A DNA stretch of 64,000 nucleotides from Dactylellina haptotyla (lineage: Eukaryota > Ascomycota > Orbiliomycetes > Orbiliales > Orbiliaceae): positions 1,364,001 to 1,428,000 of the forward strand of contig CM062381.1 of NCBI GenBank assembly GCA_031310005.1. The letters are read 5' to 3'. The notes below the pieces were generated by a model. That model did not search any database, had not been told where the DNA came from, and saw nothing but the letters and a program-made list of their open reading frames with translations. Below, piece by piece: positions 35,275-49,063 of the stretch; position 1 is the first letter of the stretch; each line of letters opens with the position of its first letter. A program made the translations under genes and the position numbers.

Positions 35275-38200
35275 GATTGTTATCTAGAAGACCAGAAACC
35301 GATTTCGTCTGCCGGCGAGTGTGGCTTGGAATATTACAAAGCTGAGTAACTCTTCGGGTAAGCGAAGAGGTAAGTTAATTCGGATATGACAAGATGGCGA
35401 TATGCAGTTTGAGACGGTTATACGGCATGCGGGAATGCAAGAGGTTACATGTGTTACTGTGCCAAAGATCCGCCGATGCCTGGGGGCTTGGCGTCTATGT
35501 TCAAGCCATCACAAGCCATCACAAGCTTCAGGATGCAAAAAAATGGCAGACTCACTGCAATTTTGGGATAAGGTTATCCTGGAATACTCACGCCCTACAG
35601 CTCCCAAGAGTAAAAAAAGTCTTGGGAATCCGCGAAGGAAACTGAAGTGGAGCCTTTAAATTTCGAGATCGACCGCAATCTGCTAGATTGTCGCCTAGAA
35701 TTGCAAGAGACAGGAAAAAATCTTGAGGACAATAAGCTCCAGCAATAAGCTCCAGCTAGCTAGCGCTAGTCCCTGCTAAGATTTTCCCGAGACACTAATT
35801 CCTTCGGGCATGGAGATCGAAGCCATGTCCCAGCGATGCTATTGAAAGGCTTTTCGCCAAGACAAGCTGTCTGGCGATTATAGGTTTGAGAAGGTTTTTG
35901 TGGTGGGGCTCCTTGCCGACCCAAGAGGTAAAACGCCAAACGGGGAGCGCATCGCCTGGGTTCAGGGTGGGGATGAAACGCGCTTCGAGTAGCAGAAGGG
36001 TTTCTTGCTCGGAATCAAAACGTTTAGGGTGTTCTAAGGTAAACAGAGGATTTTAACACTAGAAAATATTAAATATTTTGCTTCGTTCTCACGCCAGTTT
36101 CATGCCATGCTGTAACTCTTGAAACTTTTTTTGCACGATTTGGACGTTTCCTCTCAACATACTAGGCAGGTAATCACAAGCCATGTCGAATCTTATACTT
36201 CCCGTTCAAAATTGAGCAGGATTTTGCGATCTAGCAAGAGATTAATTGAATGTACGAGCTGGAGGGAGCCCCCGAATTAGTCCACGAGTCAAGTCAGTTG
36301 ATTGTCGAGCCATAATTTCCCTTCGGCTCCGATTCAAATAACCGTCCTTGTGCGTCTCATTTCCTGGGTTTAATGCCACCAAACAGGTTTGGTTGTTTCT
36401 AGCGATGGAAACAGTGTAGTTACCGATCTTGGCGACCCATAGGGTTACGCAAGCTCATGCAGGTCTCTAGATCTATCTAGGTGGAAATTAGCCGCTGAGG
36501 CATCAACAATCTGTTTGGGTCAGGAATGTTTTTGAAGATTTCGATGGAAAGAGATCGTGGGCGGACGGTAAACAAAACACGGTGCTAGTAAAACTGGAAA
36601 CTTGAAGCCGATTTCCGTGGTCGGAAAGCTGGTTGTCACTGCGGAGCGACGTAAGTGGCATGGGTGCTGCACATGTATACTAAAATAAAGACGACGTTGT
36701 GCGTAAGTATGCCTGGCCGCGGCCGTATGAGTGAGATGGGCCTCTCTGTTCGGGCGGCCGGCACATAGTAGATGAGAAACAATAACCAGATGGCTGCAAG
36801 GAAAACTATATGCATGCAGCTTTACCGACCAAGGGCATAAGATCCGTTCGCTCAGTTGTAATCTCAATCCAACAGACAATCATGACAGGCAGGCCAGGGC
36901 TTTACGCCAATGCGTGCTCCGGCGGTGTTATTTTCGCTCTCAATGGAAATGCTACCAAGCCATGTCATCTCGCGAGAATGAATGGATCAGTAGTTCAATG
37001 AATCAATGGAAGAGACATTTGAAGTTCCAACAGCTGATCGAGAACAATCAGCATCCGCAGCGACACAGCCGCCGCACCGCTCTGGAAGAGGCAAGTAACG
37101 GTGCAACGGGCCACTACAACCAGTGAGCTCGTGATCACTGATAAAACAGTAGGAAATTCTCCGAAACCCGTAATCGCCCAGCGGTTTTCTTTCTTCCGAC
37201 GAGGATATCGCCTGTAAACAAGACAGAGGCTGGGGATGCTCGATCCAGCAGCCCAGCTCGCCGCATTGTCGGCGGTGGGGCCACACTGTTCGGAGGCACT
37301 TGGCCCTCCTGACGACGTTTCTCGCTTCAGAACCTCGATCTGGGGTCTTGGCTGCGCCGAGTGCGTTTGGGACCAACACCCTTTTCTCTCTCGCTCGTTT
37401 TCTCTGCTTGCTTTGTTCCTTCACGAGAAGGAGGTGAATGTGCCCGCACTGGTAAACCCATTTGATATCAAATGTTCCGTTCTGTTTTCTTCGAGAACGT
37501 AGTGCACAGAGGCGGGACCCTCCTGGCCGCTCCAAAGCGTTATCTGCCTCAGATATTGGTATTTTGGTGTAATTCGCTCACTCGTAATGTCATAAACGTG
37601 TTTAGACGTTATGGATTTGGTTTCCTCAGGCTGACAGACGAGACGCAAGGCCGATGTTTCCTTTGATGAAATTAATTCAACACCGCTAGAGCGACGGGGT
37701 CTGCTGTGGGGAGAGACAGAAAAAAAAGAGAAAGGGTAAGAGGAAGGCTTGGGCCCTGCCTGTCGTGAATCGTGCATCGTCGAACGCACGGATTCAATCC
37801 GGCTATCGTTGCATGAGCCCTAATTTTTTTTGCTGTGAACAGGCCCTTAGGACAGGTTCTATTATTGACTCCACGCGCGTACGATTGGGGGTGGCCCTCG
37901 TCAAAAGATGAATGTTGTCAGTATCCCGGCCATACGGCATAGGTTCGCCTTCTCAGGTATGTTTCGGTTGGATTAGGCGGCTTTGCAACTCCTCTGGAGG
38001 ATAATAAAAGGCACTGGAGAGGACGCATCCCTTCGAAGGAAGTAGTCTTTCGAACAGGAAATTTTGATATCCGGAGTTTTGTCTCTTTCCGTCCAGTTCT
38101 CTGAAGCCTTTCCCCTTCATTCGATATACCAGCAGCAGCAAATAAGCCCAATAAGAAAAGAGGAGAGAGAAAAGAATATTATTACTATACCACTATCACC

Positions 38201-39707
38201 GCTACACTTACTATTGAGCTATTGTTACAAAACTTCCTACCCCGTTACTACTCCACGATAACTACAAAACCAAACAGCAGAAGGGGAAAATAAAAACGCC
38301 AGCCCAGGGCAGCTTTTGTTTCTCCCGTCTCGCAGGTGCAGCTTTCCGCTTCGTACTAGAACAAGACTGTTCTGTCCGGGTATCAGAGGGAGGAAAACCT
38401 ACGTACATAGCCCTTCGCCAGAGAACGAACTACTACACATCGAGCAGCCCAAAGCAAGTCTCAGGCTGAGGGAGCACGTCGGAAACCCGCCACAGAGCCC
38501 GGTTTCCCTTTTCATGCACCGCAACACACTTCTCAAACTCCGCTACTCGCACCCAAAACCCGCTTGCCCTCCGGCCCTTCCTCCTAGCACGAACACTAGC
38601 TACTGAAGAGGCATTGGTGGCTTCTGCTTATGATTGATTATTTTTTCCTCTGGCCGCATTCTTATTCCACTCCTGTGCCTCCCCCAAACCCCGCTTGCAC
38701 TATTTCGGGCATTTCTTACTCGAAAGAGGAATAGAAACAGCCCCTAAACACTAGCTCCCCCAGCAGCAGAGAACTGAGAATATTCGAATCGAATCTGGGG
38801 CGTTGGAGTGTGCAACACTATCTGTACCCCCGTTCTAGTTTCTACGGTTTTTGCTGCAGTTTGGTTTCCATCTCTGCAGCTTAACGTATAGGTCTAGCGT
38901 CGACTGGACGAACCTACATGGAAAAGTCTTTAAGTATAGTTCATCGGCCCGTCTCTGATCCCAGAAATCATTCCACCATTCGTTACCAAGTTCCCGATTC
39001 CCATTCCCGAAAATTAATAGAAGGGGCCCTGTAGGTTCTGCGACACTGGTTTGTCAACCTTCTCATCTTCACTTCCTTTCTAGCCGGCCTAGCAGCAGTA
39101 GGTGCCTTTGATAGGTCTTCCACTGCTTTTTTAAAAACCTCTTTTTTCTTCTTTTCTATTATCTTTAGGCTGGTCCTTTTTCCTTCCTTTATTATTCCTC
39201 ATATATTCTTTTACTCTAAAGACGCCGTCTTTTCTTTCTTTGCTTTTTAATTTCTCTTCCGTGGATCCATCTTATTATCCCTGGCAGAACCCACTCTCTT
39301 ATACATATATATCTATATTCCCACCCCAACTTCTTATTCCAAGGCTAGACCCTACGAACTTAAATCAAAGGATCTTTCTTCTACACAGCCCGTGGTTGCT
39401 TCCCACATCATTTTAGGAAATTCTCAACGTGCTGCCTTACATATTTCATATTTGAAATTCTACTTCCATCCGCGGAGGATAAAAGACAGCCGCCTTTCCG
39501 ACACCGAACGCTCGCTATACACGTATTTCTCCTCGATCAGCGGCACACATACGTACCTCTGTCTCTCGGCAAGAAGTCAAGGCTTTCACTCATCTAGCTT
39601 AGCCTCAAGAGATTTGTTTATCTTGATCATCTATATATCCATAACACTGTTCTAGTCTTAGAACCTCACATTCTTTCACACATCCTTCTTTTATATACAT
39701 CTATAAA
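35275..39707. other. Long gene-free stretch before a Myb-like gene
   Basis: About 4.4 kb. Open frames are short and unrecognised. From about 38.6 to 39.7 kb the + strand becomes strongly pyrimidine-rich (T/C tracts), typical of the promoter and leader of a highly expressed or regulated filamentous-fungal gene. I take this as the upstream region of the Myb-like gene that starts at 39708. Confidence 0.5.
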
Positions 39708-40768
39708 ATGGAATACGAACCAATGGTCGCTGCCGTCTCCAAGGTACTTACACTTATTATTCTTTATTAATTTATGAATTAGATAACTGACTGCTTTTAC
39801 AATAGGCTCATGCCACTGGAGGCGGTAAAGCCTGGTCTGAGGAAGAAGAAACCTTCCTTCTCCAAAAGCGAGCTGAAAAGGTCGCCTACAAGAAGATTGC
39901 TCTACAGCTTAACAAGACCGAACTCGCCTGCCGTCTTCACTTTCACCAGCTTCAGCGTGGTAGCAACCGACGACGACGAAATCTTTCCATGTCTTCTAGC
40001 GAGAGCACCAACTCTCTCTATGCTACTTCAGGATACCCAAACACAAGCTACGGCGGCATTGTTCGAAGATCTGCCAGCCCTGGCGGTACCCCACCAGCAG
40101 CTGATTTGCGATACAGAGAGAGAAACAGCTTCTCCCCACCTAGCCACTCCAGACACCAAAGCTGGACTTCTTCGCCAAGCGGCTTCACACACCGACAGCT
40201 CGAAAACCCAGCGGATGTCGACTACTCCAGACTCCAAAGACTCGTCGACCACCACAAGCGTAACATGTGGGCTGCAGTAGCAGCGGATTACGGTGAGGGA
40301 GTCACTCCTGAATTCCTCGAATCTTCCTGGAACAGACAACAAGCCGTCCGACAAGAATATGAGCGCAACCCAGCCGGCACCCCACCAACCCCCATGGTCT
40401 CTCCACACGCGGAAGCCGCGCAGATCGCAAGCGGTCGTGGTCTTTCCCCAGGTCAATCTCACCATCTCAACCAGCACCCACGCAAGGCAACCAGAGAAGG
40501 TAGACCCTGGGAACTCGAAACCCCGGTGGTAGGCCCAACTTCCTCCCCGGAGAGAAAGAGGTATGAGCTCTTTGGACCGGAGTTGCACGCCAGCGGTACG
40601 GGATATGCCCACCCTGCCGCTGTCGCTGCCGGAGTTGCAATTGCTGAGATGTCAAGGTATTCTCCAGAGAGGAGCATGTCGAACAGGCCGTCTTCTCACA
40701 GTTCTCACAGATCAATCTCCGTTGAAAGCATGATCGCGCCTCCAGAGGTTGTCATGACCCGCGTTTAA
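39708..40768 (+). CDS. Myb/SANT-like regulatory protein
   Basis: A 36-base first exon (39708-39743, MEYEPMVAAVSK) is joined over a 62-base intron to 39806-40768, giving 332 residues in phase. Near the N-terminus is a SANT/Myb-like helix set: AWSEEEETFLLQ, VAYKKIALQLNKTE and ACRLHFHQLQRG, followed by a basic cluster RRRR that may serve as a nuclear signal. After this the protein is Ser/Pro-rich and mostly disordered, apart from a helical block (about residues 155-200) with MWAAVAADYGEGVTPEFLE. The C-terminal tail ends in short serine-histidine repeats. I recognise the N-terminal domain type but not a characterised orthologue. It differs from the Myb protein at 19.8-20.9 kb in layout. The long pyrimidine-rich leader and 4 kb of empty upstream DNA suggest a regulated gene. 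DNA binding is inferred. Confidence 0.82.
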
Positions 40769-42630
40769 TTTTTTTTACTGGAGGCCTGAAAGCATAAAAT
40801 CGCAGAGTGGGTCCTGAGTGGTGGGTGATGCCTAGAGCCACCGAACAAAACCACACAGCTCCCCTAACTCCTGTGACGTACGTACATGGGAATATCCAAG
40901 GGTTTTTGCTTTTTGGTATTACTTTCTTACTATTCTTTTCTTCTTAGCATATTTTATATCCTTTCACTTCTAGGACACCTTGATGGCGGTGTGGAAAGTA
41001 AGCGAAAAGTTCACTCTTTGGTATTCCTGTACAATATCCGAAAGACTTTCTTTTTTACTAAGCTTTCTTTTTTCTTTTATAATGTTAATGTTCACGAGGA
41101 GTCTTATTTATCATATCATCATTCTATGCATGGGTCACGGAACTAGCTTTGCTTTCTGATTTTTCGGCGAAAAAAACAAAAATTCTTCTTGTACAATTTC
41201 TTGGGTTGTTTGGCTTCTATACACCGTTTTTATTTAGACACTATGCATTCAGGGCGTTCAACTTTCTTGTATCAGGATTTGCTTTTCTAATGTAATTTAC
41301 GGTGGCGATGGTTTGTCCCTAAAAAAATTAACAATCTTCATTAAATTCAACTCTTCAAGTAGCTTCCGCTGTACCATAGCAATCGCTATACTTAATAGCC
41401 GAAAAAAGCGGCTTCGTCCAACAAGGTTCTATTCTAAAACACCGTGATGAATGAATGGATAGCCCTGCCAACTGTAGCAAGGAATAATGAGGCAGATTGT
41501 CTTCGGGCTTAGGTACCAAGGTCCAGAGAAACTCTGAAACTATGAAGGTCAGGCTACAGCTCATCGCCAGTTCCGCAGCCCTATGGCATGAAAGCCAAAC
41601 TCTTCTGGGCTATGTGCCACAAGAATAGCTTGTAAGCTAGTTATGGGTATATGCTAAGGTTCAAAGGCCAAAGCGCGTCTAATTTCAAGCAATCTATCTT
41701 ATCTAATCCTCCTCTGTCTTTCTCGAAACCAATACAACAAGTTGGTTTCCATAACCCGCTGCAAAACAGTCATTACTGCAACCAACCAACATTCTCTACG
41801 TGCGCTCATTGGGATTTCCAACACTCGGAAGAGCATCTATCGGACCCCCATCTGTTGCAAAACCCATCAAAACAGGAAATACTTCGTAAGACTTCAATAG
41901 AGAACAAAGCAAACATTCTGCGCCATTTGTTTCATCGGGAAATCCTTTCGCTATTAAGTTGCATACCGTCCATCCCGAAAGAATGATGAAAAAAAACAAG
42001 ATATCACGCCGACGCCGACCTGCACGCCAACTTGCATGGATATAGCTCTCCCCAGCTCTGGAAGAGCTAGTTTGAAACTGGTTGCTAGCGAATCAGAAGT
42101 TATTGACGAACTTCCAACAGGTAGATTTGATTGTCTTTCAGAGCTAAGGATTCGAACTATATCCCTGATCTGGCTTCCCCACTCCAACTGTGGCCATCGA
42201 TAAGCCGGGACGGCCAATCTTTCCGTTTCACATTCGCATTTCTGGAATAGTCCAACGTACGTCTAGCAAGCTTTTGTGATCTCAAATGGACCGCTGCCGC
42301 AGACGGCACATGCACAAATGTGCACAAGATAATCGATGGGTCCGGTTCATCGCCGCCCGCCGACTACAAAGGAAAGGCTTAATGCTACATAGCACCTGCC
42401 GATATTAATAGCTAAGTCATATATCATGCTTTCATATAAGACTCATCAAATAAAAAACTTGCTTACTTTCAGAGCTATATATGGTGATTTGTAACGGCGA
42501 CTCCGTTCCCGCCGGTTAACCTATAGGATGCGACTCGTGGTAACGGTGCAGCCGACTAGCCATACTAGCTTAGCTAACCCAGTCCCCGAGATCAAAGAAC
42601 CCGTGCCGCTAGCATCCTCTATTGACGATC
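40769..42630. other. Intergenic stretch
   Basis: About 1.9 kb; the first 400 bases are T-rich and look like 3' untranslated sequence of the Myb-like gene. No gene supported in the rest. Confidence 0.5.
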
Positions 42631-43514
42631 ATGAGGGATTATGATGTGATGAACGAATATGTGAGCACAGCACTTACAGAGCCCAAAGGATCCGAAGTGC
42701 TTGATCCCGACTTCGCTTCCCTCCCCATGCCCATTTACGTTTCAGCTCGCGACTACGAACTACCATGTCGATATTTTGCCATCCGAGGAATTACGTCAAG
42801 CACCACCCAGGTAAGGATGTTATAACCTAAAATTCCGTTCCTTCGTTAGGCTTACACTTCCTGTGAAAGAGGTACCTAGAGAATTAAAAAAAATCCTGCT
42901 GAATGGCCGTTTCACAACTATGCGCAACCCGGTTAATCCAACCTTTCTTGAATTCCAAAATTGCTTATCCAGTTGCATCCGTGCGTGTATAACCCCTGTA
43001 CGGTGAGGTTTTGTGTATTTCTTTTCATCTTTTCTCCCCTTGCCATGCCGTTGTGGTATTTTAACTAACAAGGTAGCTGTATCGATACGTCCCCGAGAAA
43101 AATACCGCCTGGAAGGAAGTACCCGAGTCTTACGAATGCTCGAGTGAGGAAGTGAGTGAGATATTCAGGCTTACGGGGCAGCCGACTCCCGGTTACAAAA
43201 TTGGACTAGATCTTTTTCGGATTTCGCTGATTGAAACGCCCCTAAAGTCAAGTGGAATGCTAGATCCCGAAGTAATAAAAAGCAGAAAAAGAGAGGGTGA
43301 GTAAAAGAAAGAGCGGGAATATTTTCTTCGGGCATAGCGAAGATTCTGATATTATCTAAGGATGAGCACCGACTTACTGCATCCAGTTTAGCATCTCCAA
43401 TGCTCCGAATATAAAACTTATCCAAGCAAAGCAAGTGAAATGAAATTAATTTAGTCATTCCTTCTTGACTTTTTCTAAACATTGCTCATACAATGTGCAG
43501 GTTACCTGAGCTAG
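42631..43514 (+). CDS. Uncharacterised three-exon gene (prediction)
   Basis: Exons 42631-42810, 43077-43296 and 43501-43514 give 137 residues in phase. The support is structural. Exon 1 ends CAG|GTAAGG. Intron 1 has a textbook ACTAAC branch site a few bases before its TAG acceptor, and an in-frame stop sits directly before exon 2, so the frame opens exactly at the acceptor. Exon 2 ends at GTGAGT. Intron 2 ends with a CTAAAC-like branch and GTGCAG, and exon 3 adds three codons and TAG. The product is soluble-looking with ordinary composition (for example LPMPIYVSARDYELP, LYRYVPEKNTAWKEV and GYKIGLDLFRIS) and has no signal peptide or membrane segment. I recognise no family and assign no function. 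It could instead be a fragment of a decayed gene. Confidence 0.45.
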
Positions 43515-46059
43515 CCGTTAGTCTTCCCGGCGGCCTGGTGGTGCTACCTTCGCTAGGCCTACCCCCCACAGCCTCCCCCATACTGTATGTAGTCTCCCAA
43601 GTTACCCACAATACCTACGTACCCCCCATGTAAACGTTTATCCGAACCGGCCGGGCGGTTTCACACTTGCAGGATTATTATCATTTCGCAACCTCGAAGC
43701 GAAGAAAAAGAACAATATCAAGGGAAATATTTGTCATTAGGCGCGCGCAGTGCATTAATGAGCTTTTTTTCCATTGGGGTTTCTAGAAGACCCGAAACGT
43801 AATCCAGGGTGCCCTCATATCCCGAAAGGGGGTTTCTGATCGTTCGTGATGCATTTGCTTTGCACGCACGCAGTATCTGGCATGCAGATTCAAGCTTCGC
43901 TGATTGGGTCAAATTGCGTCTTTATTTTTTGACAGAACCTACTGTCGGTAATCGGGGTTTCATTTAATTGTAACAGGAACGCGACAGGTCCTTTTGCGCA
44001 GTATGAGACTTTTCCCCTTGGCTTTGCAATGTATCTTCCAGATCGACCGGGGATAAGCCACTTTTCATTTTTGTATGATTTTCCCGTCCGTTCGCCAAGA
44101 CGTTATCTAATATATACACCCACACTCGTACGATATCGTGATTGTCAAATCTGGTTCGACCTCAAATATTCGATGTGAGTAATCCTCCACGTGCGCTGGA
44201 AATGTATAAATATCCACAGCGTAATTACGTGATGTTCGAATAATAGACAGACAGGAGAGGGTGGTAGCCTAGATCTGATCGCGAGCCTGGGGCGGCGGAG
44301 CCGCAATAACAGCGCCTCTGTGGACCCGAAAAATCCAACATGGACCCACTCGGATGTGTTGTTTTCGAGGTGCTACTCTTTTTTTTGGCTCTTCACGATT
44401 TGGAAAACAGCGAATTCGCTTGAAATTGCAGAAAAGAAAAACGAGGCTGATCTTGAAACGGATACCTCGGCGAAAAAACAGAGGGGGGGACAATGTATGT
44501 AATGTACGATGGTGGAAGGAGGCGCGGAATGGGAAAGTATGCATGCTGATAAGGCCTCCCACCACCCTCTCCATCGCCACGTTTTTTTAGTGATAAAAAG
44601 GAGCTAAAGGTGGACGTGCATGTACGTACGGTAAAGGTTCGGATACCAAACTAGGGCGCATTTTGCTTGGTCGGTCACAGGTGGCATTTGTGGGAAGCGA
44701 AGGTCGGGTTCGGATTGGAGGGTGAGTTCAGCCCAGAACTCGGGTAAGTTGTTTGCAATTCTGCACTGCTTATGTGCTGCATGCTGCACGTCTTTGTTTT
44801 TTTTTTATATTTTGGTAGGTAATCCAAAAAACAATTCGGCCCAGAAAGGAATATATGACCTCTTTTTCTGTCAACAGTAGACTATTTTGATCAAGATCTC
44901 GTCAATGTAGCGGGTTTTGGTAAAGCGTCTATCGAATACAGCTTGCATGCATTTTGTCTAGATATGCGGCTCAAGCGCTCGTGCTCTGTCGACATGATCA
45001 GAATCAGAAATATACACCGTGAGAATTAGTGATATTGGATGCCTGACTCGAGCGTTGGCGGATTTTCTATATTTCGCAATTTTTAATTGGAGCTGATCTC
45101 GAGCGACCTGTTTTGTCCGCATGATAGCTGATTCTATATACAGGTTTTGTGTTCTGTGACTTTGCTTCCCAAACTCGGAGCTATCGCTGAGTTTGGCGAA
45201 AATGTCTCTACTGAGGGGAGAGCTGCATTGCTGCAAGCCACATGAGCATTTCGGCCCATTTAAAATGCGTCTCTACATGAAATCGCTTGAGGATTACATC
45301 TGATACAAGTAAAAAAATGCAGGAGAGTTCACAAATCCAGGACGTGGTCCGTGCTTTTCTGTGTTCTTACCGGGTTAACCGAAATGCTCGAATGGGATAT
45401 CTTGACTCTTTTGGCTTATTGAAACAGTGGAATTGCGGAATATGGAAATTATTCGGCAGATATGAGGCACACTGCAAGAAATACCCCAAGTGGAGCTTCC
45501 GGTCTGATGTGTTCGCCGGCTACGTTTCGGCGGGAAGGTCGCGCGCGTCGGCGATGTTGCTCACGGAATGCTTGGATCCACTCGGGAGGTCATTGATAGC
45601 CGGACCGTGGGGCATTTGTAATTATCGTATTTAATTCGCTATCTCGGGAATTACTCGATGTGGCGCATCAATTTCTTCTAGATTGCAATCTGCCGTTCTT
45701 CTTATACTCGATGAGGCCCAGCGTTGCTTCCATTCGAAGAATCAAAGAATAATATATTGTGAATCGCCATAATTATGCATAACAAGGAATCCTGGTGTTG
45801 AGTGCCGCCGGCCGCATCGTTCAAAAATGCGGACGCGTTGTTGCCGCACAGTCTAAATGCGGCACCAAGAAAAAGTTTTGGTGACTCGCCCAGCGATGCA
45901 TCTTCACCCGCCCCCATCGCACTATCACAACGTCGACGACGACGACTTCCCCGTCGCCTCTCTCTGCCAACACTCTAGATGCCATCGCATCTAGCCCATC
46001 CCAAGAACCTTCCTAAACGATAGCAGGGTCGCTCGTTACCTTCTCCACCAATTACCAAG
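43515..46059. other. Intergenic stretch
   Basis: About 2.5 kb upstream of the RPC34 gene. Several frames of 60-115 codons occur, the longest at 45287-45634, but none has a recognised motif or convincing splice structure. Confidence 0.5.
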
Positions 46060-47039
46060 ATGTCGGACCTCCAGGCTCTCGCGCGGACGGTCTATGATGC
46101 CTGCATCCCGAACCACCAGAAGCTCTACACGTCGAATGAGATCCTCGCCCATATCCCGAAACGCGACCCTCAGATCCTCCTAGACACAATCAACGAGCTT
46201 CTCGGTCGAGGATACCTCAAGACACTCAAGCAGGGCGATGCCTTCGTTTACCGCTTTGTTACCAAAGATGCTGTCGACAGGTAGTCAGATAGAGTCATAT
46301 AGCCTCACATTTATATACAACCAATTGCTAACCCATTGTCGCTGAATCAAGAACACGCTCCCTCACTTCAGATGAAGCCCTCGTCTACCAGCACATCGAA
46401 TCATCCGCCCGCGAGGGAATCTGGACCAAAATCCTCAAAACCCGGACGAACCTCCACCCGACAGTCCTCACCCGCTGCTTGAAAACCCTCGAACACCAAA
46501 GATACATCAAGCCGATCAAGTCCGTTAAAAACCCCACCCGCAAGATATACATGCTCGCGGACCTCACCCCGACAATTGAAGTCACAGGAGGTCCGTGGTT
46601 CACCGACGCCGAGCTCGACGCGGACTTTATCAACGCGCTGCTCGTTGCCGTTGAGCGCTTCGTCGCCTCGAGGAGCTTCCCGAAGCAGAAACCCAACTCG
46701 GGTAACCCGAATGCGATCATCCCATTCGAAGCTGGGTATACCGGCTATCCAACGCTGTCCGACATCACCCAATGGGTGAAAAATAGCAATCTGACCGAAG
46801 TCGAGCTGTCTGAAGCTGATATTAAGGCGCTCTTGGAGGTGTTGATATATGATGGAAAATTAGAGAAGGTCATCGGCGGGACGGCGTTTAAAGCCATTAG
46901 AAAGATAGAGGGAGCGGTGAAGCAAGGGTTTACAGAGGCGCCATGTGGGCGATGTCCCGTTTTCGACCTATGTCACGAGGATGGGCCTATCAACGCGGCG
47001 AATTGCGTGTATTTTGAGAAGTGGCTGGCAGAGATATAA
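46060..47039 (+). CDS. RPC34: RNA polymerase III subunit RPC34 (RPC6/POLR3F)
   Basis: Exons 46060-46280 and 46352-47039, intron 71 bases, give 302 residues, close to the roughly 317 of yeast and human. The protein is a string of winged-helix domains: LYTSNEILAHIP in the first and GIWTKILKTRTNL in the second. A linker follows (VTGGPWFTDAELDADF), then a last winged helix (DIKALLEVLIYDGKLEKV). At the C-terminus four cysteines, C272, C275, C281 and C292 (CGRCPVFDLC, then CVYFEKWL), form the conserved iron-sulfur cluster site of this subunit. RPC34 belongs to the Pol III trimer RPC82-RPC34-RPC31. It contacts the TFIIIB factor Brf1 and helps open promoters of tRNA, 5S and U6 genes. The ATG follows ACCAAG and gives the family N-terminus. 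Confidence 0.95.
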
Positions 47040-48367
47040 CGCGGCGCTGAGAGGGGGACAAAAGTTACCAATTTTCTGGAGTTTCTTTTACGAATTTTTT
47101 TCCGCTGGCGACGTGGGAGTGGAAATTTGGGAGAAAATTCTCTTTTTTTTCTTTCTTTTCACCCGATTTGCCGCTTCGCGTGGGAGCCATTGGTCGGTTC
47201 GGCGCCGAAGACGATGATGGATGGGAAGAACATTGCATAAAAAGGCGTTCAGGCGTGACAAACGATCCCAAGCAGATCAAAAAATTTTCCCGTATCAGTG
47301 AAAGGAAAAGGATCTGACCCTTCCCTTCCCTCCTTGCTTTCTTGTTCATCCGAGGAGATGCAGAAGAGCCAATGAGAGGACGGGTTTAGATATATTGTGC
47401 ATTTGAACGCCAAATCTACAAGGGCAAAGAAATAATACGTGCTGCGATATTGGAACAGCTCGACATCCGAATCTGTATATAGACACTGTTACATTAGCGC
47501 AAATATGACTTCTAGCTGAAATCGACAACCTCGATCATTTTTTCCCCTTTTCGTTCTCCACATTCGTAAGAGTTTAAACTGTTACGGCTAGGGCAGCGTC
47601 CGAGCTGTCAGTGACTTGGTCATCGGTAGATAAAGCTAAGCTAACCTGAGATATTCTAGCAGATAGCAACCCCAGCGGAAGCCCACCCAAGCTCGCTGGT
47701 ATATCCTTGAGGTCCCCACCCAGACTAGCTAATTTCTCTCTCTCTCTTTGTTTCTTTCTGTTGAAATATCTCTTTTATTAAGGTCAGCTATACCGAACAT
47801 CCTAGGATGCAAACGCAAGAAGTTGAATTCATTCCTACGAGAATGGATTGATCTGCTCGCCCGTTTGAGTTCCGTACAGCTTGGCTTGCAGCTATCCTGC
47901 AGCAAGCTCCATTCTTTTGGGTCCTGGCAAGCTTGCAAGCTTGCTAGCTAGGTTTCGCGCGCAGAAGTCGACCGGGATCTGGCGGACGACGGTAGGGAGT
48001 ATTTGTCCCAGTTGGAATAAAAGTTGCAGCGCATATCCTGGTTTCTTGATAGACGTGCGTCTTTCTATGACGGTGGCGTGTGTAACGACCGGCTATATCA
48101 AGAGCTCCCATTTGCAGCGTTTTCTACTCAAATCGTCGAATTGGAAGTCAGGCAGAGACGGCTGTGATTTTAATCGAAAGGCGACGAACCTTTCTTTATT
48201 AATCCAACGACACAACGCACATTGCTAACTGCGAAGACGGATATTTTGCAATTTGGACAACTCTGAAAATAAAACAGCTGCGCGTTTGATTGCAATATCG
48301 CAATTCTCGAGATCTTGGCAGGCTACGATATTAGCTATATAGATATATAAGTGTATAGACACCTCAG
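47040..48367. other. Intergenic stretch
   Basis: About 1.3 kb between two + strand genes. It contains a short HindIII/NheI-rich inverted motif near 47.93 kb. No gene supported. Confidence 0.5.
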
Positions 48368-49028
48368 ATGGCAGAGAGAGGAGGAGAGTCCGACGAAGGG
48401 ACCCAGGCTGAGGTCTTTGACCGCATCGCCCGTTTCTTCCACCAGTACCGCAACGAAGAGTTGTAAGTTCGCTCTCACAACAGTTTTATATAGCTACACA
48501 TCTATCTAGCTATCTATCTATATATCTATTTATCTATCTACATGTACATACAACCATGCTAACATACCGCCAGCCAAATTGAATTCCTCCCCTTCTACCC
48601 CGTCCCGGACACACACATCTACACCGAATCGACCTCCATCGGCATCCCCAAGTCCTCTCTCTGGAAGGCCTTCCAACATGCCCGCGTCCACTTCTTCAGC
48701 ACCCTCCAGTCTCTCTCCCAGGAGAACCTGGCCGCCTCATCGCTCACCCTCCTCTCCACCTCTCTCGTTCTCATTCTCCACGACCCGGAGCACATAACCG
48801 CACTCAACACCCGCAAACGCCTCCTTCTCTCCCTCTTCCCGCCTCAGGCGCCCTTTCCCCAAGGCCCCAGTCGCGGGCAAGATATGCCCCTCACCCCGCA
48901 AACAGAATACACCCTGCTAACCTCCATTCTCACCTCCCCGCTCCATCGCCACACCAAATCCCCCCACCTTTGGTCCCACCGCCGCTGGTTGCTAACCACG
49001 TACCCATCCCTAAAATACCCCCCTTCAA

Positions 49029-49063
<35 letters not shown>

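Noticed and set aside
37783-37806. Small hairpin resembling a tRNA T-arm
   Set aside because: The surrounding bases do not form the rest of a cloverleaf.
42121-42165. tRNA-like T-arm (TTCGAAC with flanking pairs)
   Set aside because: No matching acceptor stem, D-arm or anticodon arm could be placed on either side.
45287-45634. 115-codon + strand frame before RPC34
   Set aside because: Does not begin at an ATG, has no recognisable domain, and no splice structure extends it.
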